Source: Guillardia theta CCMP2712
Lineage: Eukaryota > Cryptophyceae > Pyrenomonadales > Geminigeraceae
Direction: 5' to 3'
DNA: 64,000 nt
NCBI RefSeq assembly: GCF_000315625.1
Contig: NW_005434636.1
Span: forward strand, 1-64,000
How positions within the stretch are numbered: position 1 is the first letter of the stretch; each line of letters opens with the position of its first letter. A program made the position numbers and the translations under genes. Below the pieces are notes generated by a model. It was given only the letters and a program-made list of their open reading frames with translations, had not been told where the DNA came from and did not search any database. Shown here in pieces: positions 11,881 through 23,726 of the stretch.

Positions 11881-13651
11881 GCTACAGCAAGCTTTGAAAA
11901 ACAAATGATGTTCTATTAAATATATATGTATGTATAAAAGTAATTTTATATCATCGAGGGCCTCTGAACGCAGTAGAAGGATCTAACGGCGATAAGAACG
12001 AGATATGATGACTTCGGACTCTTCACACCAGAGGTTGCCAATAAATTAATAATATACCATTAAGGTTTTCAAGACCTGACCTTATCCCAACGTAGATGTT
12101 CTCGAGACCCCTTCCTCCCCGCCCCCACAAGCTTGACCCCCTCCCATTCTCTTCATTGCATTTACGAAAATATTTTTAGAGTGATTGACTAACGAAGGGT
12201 GGTAGTTGAAAGGGTGGTGGTGGGTACGAACACCACAAGGAAATCCCGAAGAAGTCAGAGGGCAAGCAGTACCAAGGGGGAGGGGTGAAGCTTCTTTACT
12301 TTCCTCCAGGAGGGGGTAGGGTACACATCCACTGGGAACCCCTTGCTCTCCACCCCCACCCCCTCTCCTATGAAAACTACAAAGTTTTAACACAGCCTGT
12401 GGGTGGGTAGGTGGGGGTGAGGAGGATGACAGGAAGAAGTACCCCGACAATGACAGTTTTCTACACGGGTCATCAATAGAGATTTAGGTCAAAGCCTGAC
12501 TACCTACCCCTCACTGCAATGTGATCCCTACCCATCTTTTTACCTGAAATCTATTCTGAGAATTGTATAAACTTGTTGGCGATGATGACCCTACCTTAAG
12601 GCACAGACAGGCGCAAGGACATGTCAAGCTTGAGTGTTGGGGATACATGTATCCTCTTTTCCTATTTCTTCTCTATTACGAGAAGCCTATGTCTCCAGCC
12701 CCTCTCTATCAAGAACCGTATTGGGAACCCTACCCCTTCTTAATCGCAAGTTCTTTATTGATTGTCCTACGGAACTACCCCTACGGGGGTCATCTCGACG
12801 TACCTATTGCCTTTGAGGCTGACCACCCGTCCTCCAGTCTCATCCCCAATTTTTGACCGGCATTGTGAATAACCCCACCCCCCTGAATGCTAGATCTTGC
12901 ATGATGGAGGACCCGGATGATTGCAGCCAATTCAAGCGATCACCCACCCATGAAACTATTGGACCCACCTATGTGACAGGGACCTTCCCACCCTGTCTTA
13001 TTCTTGCTTTCAATTGGTCTACCCCAGTGAAATTCCAACCTTCACAAACCACCCGTACGATTCAATCTCGGTGTGAACTTACCTATGAATACCCGACAGA
13101 AGCTGGTAAATGAAGGGGTATCTAAAGCAAGTTACTGGACCCTACCCACATTTTATCACCGGTCTCCCAGAGAGTTCACCCCTACCCTATCTCTTCGATG
13201 ACCCCACCAACTAATTCCTCTAGTGCATGACCGTCAGTCCCCTCCACCCCTCCCTCAAACCGGCCCCCCTTTTTTTATTTCCTCCTTCGCTTCCCGCCTC
13301 CTCCGATTCCCCTTGCCCTCCATCCTGCTCTTATCTCCCCTCCTCCCCCCTTCCCCCTTCCCCCTTCCCTCTCCCTCCTTCCCCCTCCCCCTCCCCTCTC
13401 CTCGCCACTTCTTTCTATCTCGTCATCACACTCATCTTGGGATTGGACAATCCCTGGACAAACGATACTACCTTCTCGGAGACAGGCTACTTTGTCTTGC
13501 AGCTTCGCGCAGCTCGTAGTCCGTCAGAGAAGTAAATGAACTTTGATTCACACCAGAATACCATAGAAATCGTTCAATCCTCCAGTCACTTCTGCTGATC
13601 TCTCTGCATTCAAGTTGATTTCAAAATCAACACCTTTTGCTTTGCTGGGCC
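11881..13651. other. Intergenic region with CTACCC-rich block and pyrimidine tract
   Basis: 11890-12060 is AT-rich (ATATATATGTATG). 12080-13240 is studded with CTACCCC / GGGGTAGG words on both strands. 13250-13425 is an almost pure C/T tract (CTTCCCCCTTCCC). Open frames here are by-products of the low-complexity sequence. The last ~200 bp are the upstream region of the MYB gene. Confidence 0.55.
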
Positions 13652-15147
13652 ATGATAACGAGTAATTTCAACCTGGTATGATTTGTCTTTCAGTGTGAGA
13701 CAAGGTATCTAACTTCTTTCTTAGGCACCCAAATATGCAACCGAATCGCCCTCCAGCTCCTCATCAATCAAATTGGAAGATGGGGGCAACGCTGACGACT
13801 CGTGTGACCAATCGCGACGGCCATGGTCACAAGAGGTAACAACAACATTCTGTAATGTCTCATTTCTCACTTTCTTTCTTTCAGGAGGATGAGCTCATTA
13901 TGAGTTTGGTTGCACAACATGGAACCAAGAACTGGTCGCTCATTGGTTCTCATCTGCAATTTCGCAGTGGAAAGCAGTGCAGAGAGAGATACAAGAATCA
14001 GCTTGATCCAACCATCCGTCGTGGACCGTGGACTCCCGAGGAGGACAGGGCAATTGTTGCTGCGCAAGAACGGCTTGGCAACCGTTGGACTGAAATCGCA
14101 AAGTTGCTTCCTGGACGCACGGACAATGCCATCAAGAACCACTGGAACTCAACCTTGTACCGCAAAAGGGAGCAGCTGCTGCAAGAAAACTACGAGCTCA
14201 AAAGGTTGAATCCTGGCAGCGGAATCGATGGACTGTTTGATATCGAGAACAATCGTGTTCTCGCTGGCTCGCGACCTTCTTCTCCCACCTCCTCTTTTAT
14301 GGAACAAGGGGGATGCTTGATCACTCCAAGCGAATTGGTGCAGCATGTCGTACACTTGCAAAAGCTGTCTGCTCTGTTTGCATCCACACCATGTATGCAA
14401 GATATTCGAGCTTGCATCCCCGTGATTGCAAAGGACATCAAGGCATCGTCATCTGACGAGAGCCTGTGGGGTACAAGCTCGGATGAAGCTGAGAATTCCA
14501 TTGAGATGGAGAGCGAACAGTGTTGGGAATCAGAAGTCGAGGCTTGCATCACCGACTGTGCGTCACTTGAACAAATGTCAAAGTACGAAGATGGTTGTGC
14601 TCTCGGAGATATCAGCATGGACACGGAACAGTTTGACGAAGACAGTCTAAACGCCGTGTTTGGCTCCAACGATGGTGAAACGACCTGTTCTCCGAAGTGG
14701 AAGGATATGACTGAGTTTGCTGCGGGATGTGTGAGCCCAAGCTTGTTTCTCGGCCAGTACGAAACCTTGGATGAATCCATTGAGAGCTGCTTCAACGTTC
14801 AAGAAGGTTCAGACGCTGTCATGTCTGACGATGAATCAGTCCCACAAATGGAGAACTGCTTGCCGGAAGCCACATCACCGAACTCCATGACTGCCAAACC
14901 AGCGCAGAAGCCCGTCAAACTTGCTATCGCACTTGCCAAGAACAGAATCAAAGAGAAGGCGGTGGCTCTCGCTAAAATTTCCGGCAAGAATCGCCCAACA
15001 AGGGCTGCAGCTGTCGCGGCTGTTACTCGCTTTAAAGAGACGATTTCGCACGTCCTGAAGAAAACGAACAAGTCAGGGTCGAGCTGCGTTCGGACGCCTT
15101 CAAAGCGTCCTCCTGCCCTTAACATTCGTGCTTTACAGACGGCGTGA
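13652..15147 (+). CDS. R2R3-type MYB transcription factor
   Basis: Nuclear DNA-binding regulator. Three exons: 13652-13675 (MITSNFNL), 13725-13835, 13885-15147, total 465 residues. Residues ~39-145 hold two MYB repeats. R2 has the W-x19-W spacing with WSQEED...NWSLIGSHL...[14 protein letters not shown]3 has WTPEED...[23 protein letters not shown], with Trp in all expected positions. The second intron interrupts R2 right after WSQE. Downstream are acidic/Ser-rich stretches and a basic Ala/Lys-rich C-terminus. An AATAAA sits near 15446, about 300 bp past the stop. Two-repeat MYBs occur in plants, algae and protists; targets cannot be inferred. Confidence 0.93.
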
Positions 15148-15561
15148 GAGCATAAGCTGCATTTTGCGCTGGCCTCACGCCATGCATGGGATGTCTACCC
15201 GCAGGTCTTCCAGCTCGTCGAGACTCTTTTCTACCGATCTCTCAATTTCTACGTTTGCTCCTTTTATCTATCTATCATATCTACTCTTTTCTTGTTTGAT
15301 GGACGATGAGTGAGTTGAGCAGTCGTCAGTGCATGCTGGCAGCCACAGGCGCCGCTGCTGATTTTGCTCCTCTTCTCGTTTGTCTCTACGTTTGTCTCTT
15401 GGTTTGCTCCTAATTCTCTTAGCGCTCCTTGTTGTTGATGCGCTCTAATAAAGTTAGTTTTGCTAATTAGCTTCGATTATTATTCCGATCTGGAACGGTA
15501 GAATCATTGGTTGGCCGTGTTATCATGTGACTTCAGTATGACGAGCTTACAATGAGTTTAT

Positions 15562-17580
15562 TCACCGCCTCCCCTTCTGCATCATCGCTTGCTCGGGTGT
15601 CAGCCCGCACATGTCGGGCCCGCAGAACTGCCAAACAATCACTGTTCATCCCACCTCGCTCCTTTTCTCTGCTCTTCTCCTTGCAGTCAGCTTCCTCGCG
15701 CCTCCTGGTTCTCACCGGCAGTTGTACGCCTTGGCTAAAGGCTACCATCTGCTTCTCCATGACGCCAGGAGGAAGAAATCCTGCGAATAGGCAGACAAGA
15801 AGTGAGAGGAGGCTCAAGAGCAGGAAGGAGGCAACAGACAAAGCAGAAGAGCTGGGGTGAATTAAACCTGTCAAGGTCGTGAGAAGAGTGCGATCAGCTG
15901 AGATGAACGCAAAATGCGGGATGGCGTCCACGCGGAAGAGATTGACCAGCCTGTCAGAGAGCTGACGTAAGGCAAGAAAGAGGGAGAAGGATAGCAACGA
16001 GGGACGAATAGGAGCTGTTGCAGAGCAGGAGAAAAAAGATCCTCTACTTACTGTGAGTTCGCGTCCTTCTCCGCATCAAGAACAACAAAGTTAATCTGCT
16101 CAGAGCATCAAAATCAGACGCAATGAAATTGGCCAAGATCTCGTTGTCTGCCTGTGACTCTGACAATGCCAATTTCGTTGTTGTCAACTCCATCCTCTTC
16201 TCGTTTCCTCACCTTGTCGCTCCCATACTGCTGCTCCAATGTCTTCATCGTCTTCGCCATTGCCTGCTCACTTTCGTCACTGATCTCTTCACGTCCTCTT
16301 GTCCTTCCTCCCCTATTACCTTGCAGTCCCCGCACCATTTGGCGTAGAACTCGATGACGGTTGGTCTGCCTGACTGCAGGGAAGCCTTGCAAGGTCTCAG
16401 CAACTAGCAGGAGGATACAAGTTGGTCACCGCAAGAGTCGGGGAGGTAGCTTCCATGCTTCGCAGGATAGCCAAGGGATCCTGAGAGGAGCGCTTAAGAT
16501 ACAGATGAGATAACAATGAAAGAGACGGTTGGTGAGATACGAGACAAGAAATTGAAATGATGGTTTCATCGAGAAAGAGAAAAAGCGAGCGTAGGAAGTT
16601 AGCAAATGTAGGCGAGAGAAAGCGACGTGGAGAGAAAGAGGGAGATATGGGGCAGAAAGAGAGCGAAGAAGAGAGATAGAGCGCGAGAAAGAGCGAGGGA
16701 AGAGACAAATCAACGCAGAAGACGAAGCGATCTGCACAAGACTCACTGCTGGAATTTGCCGCTTCAGCCAGGCAGCTCCAGCACCTGTGGGACTATGAGG
16801 GCGACTGATCCAGAGAAACGGAAAACAAGGAAAACATCATGAGAGAAGGAAGGCAAAAGGCATGAGAAGAGCCGTTGGCACTGGTGAGATTACAGAGGAG
16901 GTGAGAAAAGGGGATCTCACGACTTGCAGTTTTTGTTAGGGAGGGAGGGAGCCGAAGATGGAAGAGGAGATGAAATATTTACCAAGAACAGGAGACGCGA
17001 TGGCTAAAAGGATGTTGCGCCTTCGCTCGAAGATAGCCTCCTCATTGTCGTTCAAAGAGGCCTGGCAGAAATGTAAAAAGACAAGAGGAGAGGAGGAAAG
17101 GAGAACAGAGTACAATGTGTGTACCAGTCAAGGACAGGAGAGAAGAGAAAAAGGAAGAAAAGAGGATAGAAGAGGGGGCGGGACAAGGGTATTGGACCTG
17201 CTCTGAAAGTCTGGCAAGCTCTAAGGGGGACAGATTGAAACGAACAGCTTCCTTTGGTTGAGTACTCGCAAGTTTCTGCAGCTTGCAATCAGCGCAAGCA
17301 AACGAAACAATGGACCTGCCTGTAGCATAGACAGCGATTTCGTATCCTCGCCTATTCCTGCTGTTGATTTTTGTCCCTCCATTGCTTCACTGTCTGCACT
17401 CATTCTCCTCGAGCACATTCTGCAGTTCACTGCTCTTCTCTTGTCATAGCCAGCGAGATTCGGCGATAGGAAGGAGGAAACATGCTGAGCTGAGAGGAGG
17501 CAGAGGAGGAGGAGGGAAGAGGGCGAAGCTGTTCGCCCAGCCAGAGATCTTGACGAGAACATACAAGACCTTGCGCTCAT
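15562..17580 (-). CDS. HCF164: HCF164-like thylakoid thioredoxin, plastid targeted
   Basis: Membrane-anchored thioredoxin that in plants passes reducing equivalents to the thylakoid lumen for cytochrome b6f assembly. Eleven exons (17580-17320, 17275-17198, 17061-16983, 16784-16747, 16492-16430, 16385-16320, 16263-16213, 16095-16052, 15950-15868, 15780-15716, 15627-15562) give 297 residues. The N-terminus is a signal peptide (SSLLLLCLLSAQHVSS) then F and a basic Ser/Arg-rich stretch, a bipartite signal for a complex plastid. Residues ~127-141 (NILLAIASPVLGGAG) may be the membrane anchor. The thioredoxin fold follows: PTVIEFYAKWCGDCK with active-site Cys191-x2-Cys194, EQQYGSDKINFVVLD, and VDAIPHFAF with the cis-Pro. 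Plant HCF164 has WCEVC. The first intron needs a GC donor (CAG/GCAGGT), so exon 1 is less certain. ATG 17562 is an alternative start. Confidence 0.85.
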
Positions 17581-18383
17581 CGAAGATTTGACTCGCGTTG
17601 CTTCTGCTGGCATAGGGAGAGATGTCAAGAATTCAACGTTTGAGGTACGAGAAAGAATCAAAAAACATGCAACACTGCCAAGGGCAACGAGTAGAAAGAG
17701 AGCTAACTGCAGAGATATCAGTCCTGCCCTTGCTTGCTTATCTGCATCTTCCCTCCCATCACTTGTCTCCCTCCTATCTACTCCCTGAGGACATGGAAGC
17801 GGCCTTGCCTTTATTTATCGACCACCCCTGCCCCCTAGATTCCTGTCGTATACCCACCCGTCCTTTCTCACTCCACCCCCACCCCTTCGTACCTCGGATG
17901 ATTTGGGGGTAAACATTCCTACCCAACCTCCTTTTGTGAGATTTTTCTAATGGGGTGGGGTAGAGAAATTCGATCAGGTGTGGACAAATGCAAAACAAGG
18001 ATGATGCAGATGGAACAACACAAGAGATGAAGCGAGAAGAGATCAGAAAGTGGCTGTACGTCATTTGAGAAGCGTTCTACTTCCTTTCATGAGAAGGGAG
18101 ACTAGGGAACACACAGGTCGGTAGATGTCAAGAGAAATAGGATCGATGACGGGCAAAGCAGGGGAAGAGAGCGTGTGTGTAGCTGAGGGAAAGCAAATCA
18201 AGGGATAAGAGTGATGATGCAGACCGCGGAGATGGAGTAGCATAAATGGACGGTGAAAGAGGCGCGACGGCATGGTTGAGTTTAGCTTCTTCATTGTAGA
18301 TCATATGAATGCGAGCGACGGTGACTGGTTGTTTCATTCTAATTGATCCTTGTCAGCAGGTCATTGTCTGGTTGGCGTGGCTC
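17581..18383. other. Intergenic region between divergent HCF164-like and DnaJ genes
   Basis: 17700-17900 is C/T-rich with CTACCC-like words (CACCCCCACCCCTTCG). No gene is supported. A possible non-coding first exon of the DnaJ gene ends near 18358 (TTGTCAG), because the in-frame sequence upstream of the chosen ATG contains acceptor-like signals. Confidence 0.4.
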
Positions 18384-20772
18384 ATGTCGGAAGGAGAGGA
18401 GCAGCAGAAAAGCATCGCAGAAGGTATCGACCCTTCCATCTCTCTCTCTCTCTTGCTGAGTCAGCGAGCAGGGGAGAAAGACGGGAATGGATCGTTTGTG
18501 ATGGTGGACGCGAAAGAGAACATGCCCACGTCTGAGAACAACGAGAGTACGAAGAAAGGATTCTTCGGGAGGATGGGTAGCTCCATCAGCAAGAAAATTA
18601 AGTTTCCCTCCTTCTCCTCCTCCAAGGAATCCGCAAAGCAAGAGACCTCAGCGCATGACGAGACTTGTGCGAGGAGCAGCCTTCCTCCGCAGGCAGAGCG
18701 GCAGGCAGGAGCAGGTAGCAGGGTGATGATACAAGGGCTCTCAAAGGCACCTCAGTACAACGGCAAGTTTGGGATCGTGAGGGAGGAGGTGGAGGACGAA
18801 CGGCTGGTCGTCGTGCTGGAAGGAAGCGGGAAGGAGCTGAGCGTGAAGCGAGGAAACGTCAAGGTGGTGAGGGGGAGAGAGCAGCGGCAGGGTGTGAACC
18901 CTCTCTCCCTTGCAGTCAACTCCATCCTCAAGCCAAGAATCCCCTCGTCCTCCGACGGCAAGAGCCTCTACGATATCCTTGGGGTGTCAAGGACAGCTAC
19001 AGACAAGGAGCTCAAGGTGGCGTACTACAAGCTGGCAAGAGACTCGCACCCCGACAAGCACCCGGAGGACGCGGAGGCAGACGCCAAGTTCAAGCGCATC
19101 AGTGAAGCTTATCAGATCCTGAGCGACCCGAGGAAGCGACAGATCTACGACCAGCTCGGAGCAGAGGGGCTAGAGGAGAAGATGGGGATGGACGTGGAGA
19201 TGATCAAGTTTCAGATTCAGATGCTCTTCGGGGGAGGAGAGTTCGACGAAATCTTCGGCGAGTTCTGCTCCCTTCCCGAGATGCGTCAGCTCCTCTCCAA
19301 GCTCGAAGAAGAGCTTCTCAAGAATCCCGTGCAGGAGACGCCGCCTGCGGTCCTCAAGCAGGACGAGCAGGAGTACTGCCGCATGCTCTCCCAGAAGCTC
19401 CTCTCCCGCCTCGAGGCGCGAGTGAAGGGCAGGAGGTCCAAGGCCGAGTTCGCAGAGGACAGCAGGACCTGGTGCAAGTCGCTGCTGGAAGCACCTGGAG
19501 GGCCTGACCTGGTGCTGATCACTGGGAACGCGTGGAGGAGAAAGGCAAGGAAGCTGGGGGGAGGGATCACCGGGTTCATGCAGGGGATCAAAGACATGAA
19601 GAACGACCTCTCAGAGCAGACGAGCATCCTTTACGGCCTCATCAAATGCAGCAGGATCGCAGGGAAAATCTCCAGCGAGAGTGAGAAAAAATCAGGGAAG
19701 TCACTGGGGGTTGGAGGGGGAGGCGCGTGCGCAGCGATTGACGAGAAGAGCAACGAAGAGAAAACACGGAAGTGCTCAAACATGACTGCGGGACGAGACG
19801 AGCAAGTGAACAATGCAAAGGAAGAGGCAGCGGCAGCGGCAGCGGCAGCGGCAGGAGGAGGAAGAACGGATAACAAAGTGCCACTTCACGAAACGAGCAA
19901 CTCAGAGCGGGCGGATTCCGGGGAGGAGGAAGTCAGAGGAGAGGAGTGGAAAGAGATTGAGGAAGGAGATGAAGTGGATGACATCGGTCTTGATGTGGAT
20001 CCAGAGCTGGTGAGACGTTATCCCACTCCCTCTCCCTCCTCGCTTTTCTCCTCCTCTCTGGCATTCTTCCTCTCCCTCCCTCCCCCTAGTCCTCTACCTC
20101 TGTTCGTTTCTCCTGTTTTCTGTCCTCATCATTTTCCAGCTCTCCTCTGTTATGTGTTCCCTCTCTTCTCTCTGCTACCCTCTCTCTTTCTTGCTCCTTC
20201 CTATCCTCCTGCTTATCTGATTTGCTTCAGATCCACAAGTTCGCCAAAAAGAGCATCGACCTGATGTGGCGTATCGGCCTCGTCCTGCTCAACATCCGAA
20301 TCCGCAAGGTGGTCGACGTTGCGTTCGCTGGCACCAGTGACAAGAAGGTGAGGAGGAGGACGAGACGAGGAGGTGGGGGAGGAGGTGGGAGGGGAATGAA
20401 GGGTGGGGCGAGTAAGGATGAGACTGACACGCAGCAGGTGAAGCAAGCGATGGCTGGTGCTTTGCTAGAGATGGGCGAGACGTTCCGGTCGGTATGGGAG
20501 GAGAAGGCAAAAGAGACAGGTGAGGGAAGGGGGATACAAGGAGAGAAAGACTAGGAGAAGAGGGAATGAGAGGAGCGGGGGGGGGGGGCGGGGGGGGGGA
20601 TGGGAGGAAAACAGGGAGAAGTCTCAAAGTCAGCGTGCGAAGGCAGGAAGGAGGAGGAGAAGGAAACTGATGGCTAGCTGCAGGCAAGAAATCTTCTGCG
20701 CCTCTTCACATTGCCGATGAGATTGCGAATCATGCAAGAGAACGACAAGGAGAAGAAGGAAGAGAGAGATAA
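18384..20772 (+). CDS. DnaJ/Hsp40 co-chaperone with DnaJ-X-like C-terminus
   Basis: Type III J-protein that would stimulate an Hsp70 ATPase. Exons 18384-20009, 20231-20347, 20435-20519, 20684-20772 give 638 residues. Residues ~113-165 form a KOW/SH3-like segment (GSRVMIQGL...YNGKFGIVRE...VKRGNVKVV). The J domain is at ~193-258 (LYDILGVSRTATDKELKVAYYKLARDSHPDKH...QILSDPRKRQIYDQLG) with the HPD motif. The long helical region after it, split over the last exons (MIKFQIQMLFGGGEFDEIFGEF; IDLMWRIGLVLLNIRIRKVVDV), fits the DnaJ-X domain of plant and algal J-proteins. A low-complexity Ala run and acidic linker precede intron 1. A 48-bp in-frame stretch at 18424-18471 (GTATCG...GAGCAG) looks like a retained intron and may be removed. 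It lacks Zn-finger and G/F regions. Confidence 0.85.
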
Positions 20773-20904
20773 CAGTGTGAATGCATTGATACCATGAACC
20801 GCTCTCTGTCTCTTGCCATTTCATCTCTGGCGTATCTTTACATAACTTGTTTTGTTGTCGGCTACTTGTACAGTTCACTGCTAATCACAGCTCGTTGAGT
20901 TTTG

Positions 20905-22659
20905 TCAGACGTAGCCAAAGGCGCGATCCAAGTAGGTGAAAAACTGCTGGAAATGTTGTCTACCACTACCATGATGCCTGAAACGAATCAAATCAGAGAA
21001 CTTCCTTCTACTTGAAACTTTCTCTCAATACTCCGTGTCAGACTTTCATCTATTTTTGATAACGAAAATCTCCACACCTTTCCTCTCCCGTGATTCTCTG
21101 CACTCTCCTGCCAATTGATCTCTCTCCTGTCCGCTCTTGCTCCCTCCCCTCCCCTTCTCTCCCCTCCCCACCTCATCCTCCGCTCTCATTCCTTCCCCTT
21201 CTCCTTTCTGATCGTGTTCTCCCACTCACTTCTCATGAGCTGGTGGCCCTCCAAGAATCCCCAAGGGAACAAGCCGATGAAGCATCCAGGGAATGTCAAA
21301 ACCGCTGACGGTAAAATGAAACATCAACCCAGAGGAGAAGAAACAACTGTAAAGACAACACACGACAGGACAGAGACTGAAGAGGTGGAGAGAAAGTGTA
21401 TGTGATGACAACCTGTGCAACTCTGTCAACATGTAGGTGATGACGACGTTATGGATGGCACGAGACTGTCTGCTGTCAAAATTGCGAAGAGACATCACAA
21501 GAGGTCACCATGGGGTGCGATCGAACCAGGTGCAAGGTGATAATGTTGGTCATCACCTGAGGACAACAATGTCATTGCAACCATCACATGAATCTTGATC
21601 AAAGTTTCGTGAATTCTTACTTGCAAGAAACCATCAGCAAAAGAGTGGTTGACAACTTGAGTCGCTTCTAAAGGATGTTTCCCTGATGAGTTCGTTTCTC
21701 CAGTTAAAATATAAAAGGCAGAACGGCAAAAACACATAGAAAAGCACAGAACAGGAAAACATAACATCGGTTGACTCCAGACACGATATGTTCGGAGACA
21801 AGAACATATCATTGTGGTCTTACTGTGTGGTCAAACACAAGAAGGAGACTCACTGTGATGTACAGCATGTCCAAGAAATCCAAGATATTTCAACTACCCA
21901 CGTCAGAATATCAGGTGAGCAACCTATGAGCATAATCTGAGCCTTCTTCCACCTTATGCATGGAAAGATGAATCCAAAAGAAGAGAAAGTCATAGACAAA
22001 AATTCCAAGGAAAACTTGCGAAAGGAGTCTGACAACATTGTCAAGGACTAACAAACAAGTTGAGATTTCATAAGTAATCCTTACAGAATCGTGCTCGGAG
22101 CCTCATGTGGCAACTTTCTGGCATTGCGGGTTATTCTCTTTTACAGATGAGATTATTTTTCTACCGCCGAGGAAACAACATGTCGAAGAGGAAGAGAGGA
22201 ACGAGATAGGCCAACAGAGATTTGACTGCATGAGGAGGAGGAAGGTAGTTGCTGCGAAACACATGAGCGGCAGCGTTCGCTCACAACGTCTTGTACCTCT
22301 CGCGCATCTCCTCGTCGATGATCTTAAACTTTCGAGCAAAATCTCACATTTCTCTCATAACCGTACATCCTTTCACCTTCCTCCACTGTTGACTTCTGTC
22401 GATCAACCTGAACATTGCCACCCACACTGCAAACGCGATGGAAGCGACCAAGGGCTCAAAAGTCTCGTTCTTGACTATGCTCATCTGTACTACATTCATT
22501 GAGATTCCAAGTAAGATATCTTACCTCCTTCAAATAATTCCAAATGTCTTGGATTAACTCTGTCAATTTCACACAGTCAACTTAAATATCTAAATGAAAG
22601 ATCACAGGTTTACGGTCGGCAGCACCAATTCTTGTCACGAGGAGCAAGAAAGCAGTCAT
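20905..22659 (-). CDS. Fatty-acid-hydroxylase/sterol-desaturase superfamily membrane enzyme
   Basis: Predicted di-iron, membrane-bound oxidoreductase of lipid metabolism in the ER or plastid envelope; substrate unknown. Twelve exons (22659-22614, 22559-22525, 22484-22377, 22328-22285, 22117-22085, 22028-21953, 21893-21854, 21682-21621, 21556-21509, 21465-21413, 21346-21230, 20977-20905) give 244 residues. The three histidine boxes are present: WIHLSMH (His109, His113), GHAVHH (His123, His126, His127) and AHEKHH (His219, His222, His223). Also family-like are YDFLFFW, SRAIHNVVITYMLTELHS, FDIPWMLHRLVP and a C-terminal FTYLDRAFGYV. Hydrophobic helices flank boxes 1 and 2. The short N-terminus (MTAFLLLVTRIGAAD) may be a signal anchor; an upstream exon is possible. 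It converges with the DnaJ gene, stops 130 bp apart. Confidence 0.87.
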
Positions 22660-23726
22660 GATCGCTACTGTTTTAGCAAAAGGATTCAGCTCGCATTTGA
22701 TTCGAGGGCTCTTCACCTCGAAGAGAGAGAGTGGCGTTTGAGATTACCATGTCGGGAAGAAAAGAGGAGACGAAGAGTTGTCTGTATGAGCTTCCAGGTT
22801 CACAAACGAGTCAGCTCTTCCATCACTTACCTTGCTCCTCGTTCACAGCCTGTGGTCTCTAACCTAGTACCCTCCGCCCCTTGCGCTCCCTCCCTTACCC
22901 CCTGGTCTGGTCCCCCTCCAAGGTCCTCCCTTGTACGTCCAGCATCGCTGTCTTTATATCCTTGTAATATTGTTCGAAAAGAGATGCTCTGAATCATTTA
23001 AAACATTATTTTAACACGCTTACAAACGAAATCGAGTCGAGTCCGTCGACTGACTTTCTCTATCCATCTGCCTCTCATTCTTCTCCCCTCCTCAAGCTCT
23101 CCCCTCCCCTCCTCGTCACGAGTCTTTCCTCAGCTCCGAGGAATCAGTCCATCTCCTTCAAGCCTGGAACTTCAAGCCTGGAAGGCCGCTTCGCAACCAT
23201 CCAATTCTCATCCACTCAGTTCCTCGACTTGCTCCTCCACCGCTGCAGTTTGTCTCCCGTTCTAATGATCTTTTTCTCCGGTCCTTTCCCTCCGAGTAAA
23301 CCCTTTTCCTGCGATATCCTTCATCCTTCAGATTATTGTCAGTCTCGCAGCATTCTTCTCCTCTGCCACTTTTTCCCTTCGATCAAGTTTCCTCCTCCAC
23401 ACTTGTCAAGTGAGCTGATGTTACTGGATGCAGTTTGACCGGAAAACAAGTTCACGAGTGATTCTGTCCTGTCAGCCTCAGAATTTCAACGTTTTACATC
23501 TTGTATTTCATTGTTTTCCATCGAACAGCCGCTCATCATGCAGAGCAGATGCAAAATAAACATAAGCGACTGTGTAAATCCCATCAAGCTCAACCATTGC
23601 AAACTTTCCCTTTACGTCAACGTCCTCTGTCTTTAAATTTCCTCTTCTTTTGCCTACTTCAGCACCTAGCCATGATCTGGCCATTGTTCACGAGGTAGCT
23701 TGACTCCTTCCTCCTCCCATCGGGTC
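22660..23726. other. Intergenic region
   Basis: Upstream of the hydroxylase gene and downstream of PCC1, both on the minus strand. It is C/T-rich on the plus strand (CTCCCTTACCCCCTGGTC, CTCCCCTCCTC) with a short direct repeat CTTCAAGCCTGGAA near 23157-23180. Open frames are short and featureless. Confidence 0.5.

Noticed and set aside
12082-13535. Several ORFs of 60-120 codons
   Set aside because: They arise from CTACCC-rich and C/T-rich low-complexity DNA and lack start context or splice structure.
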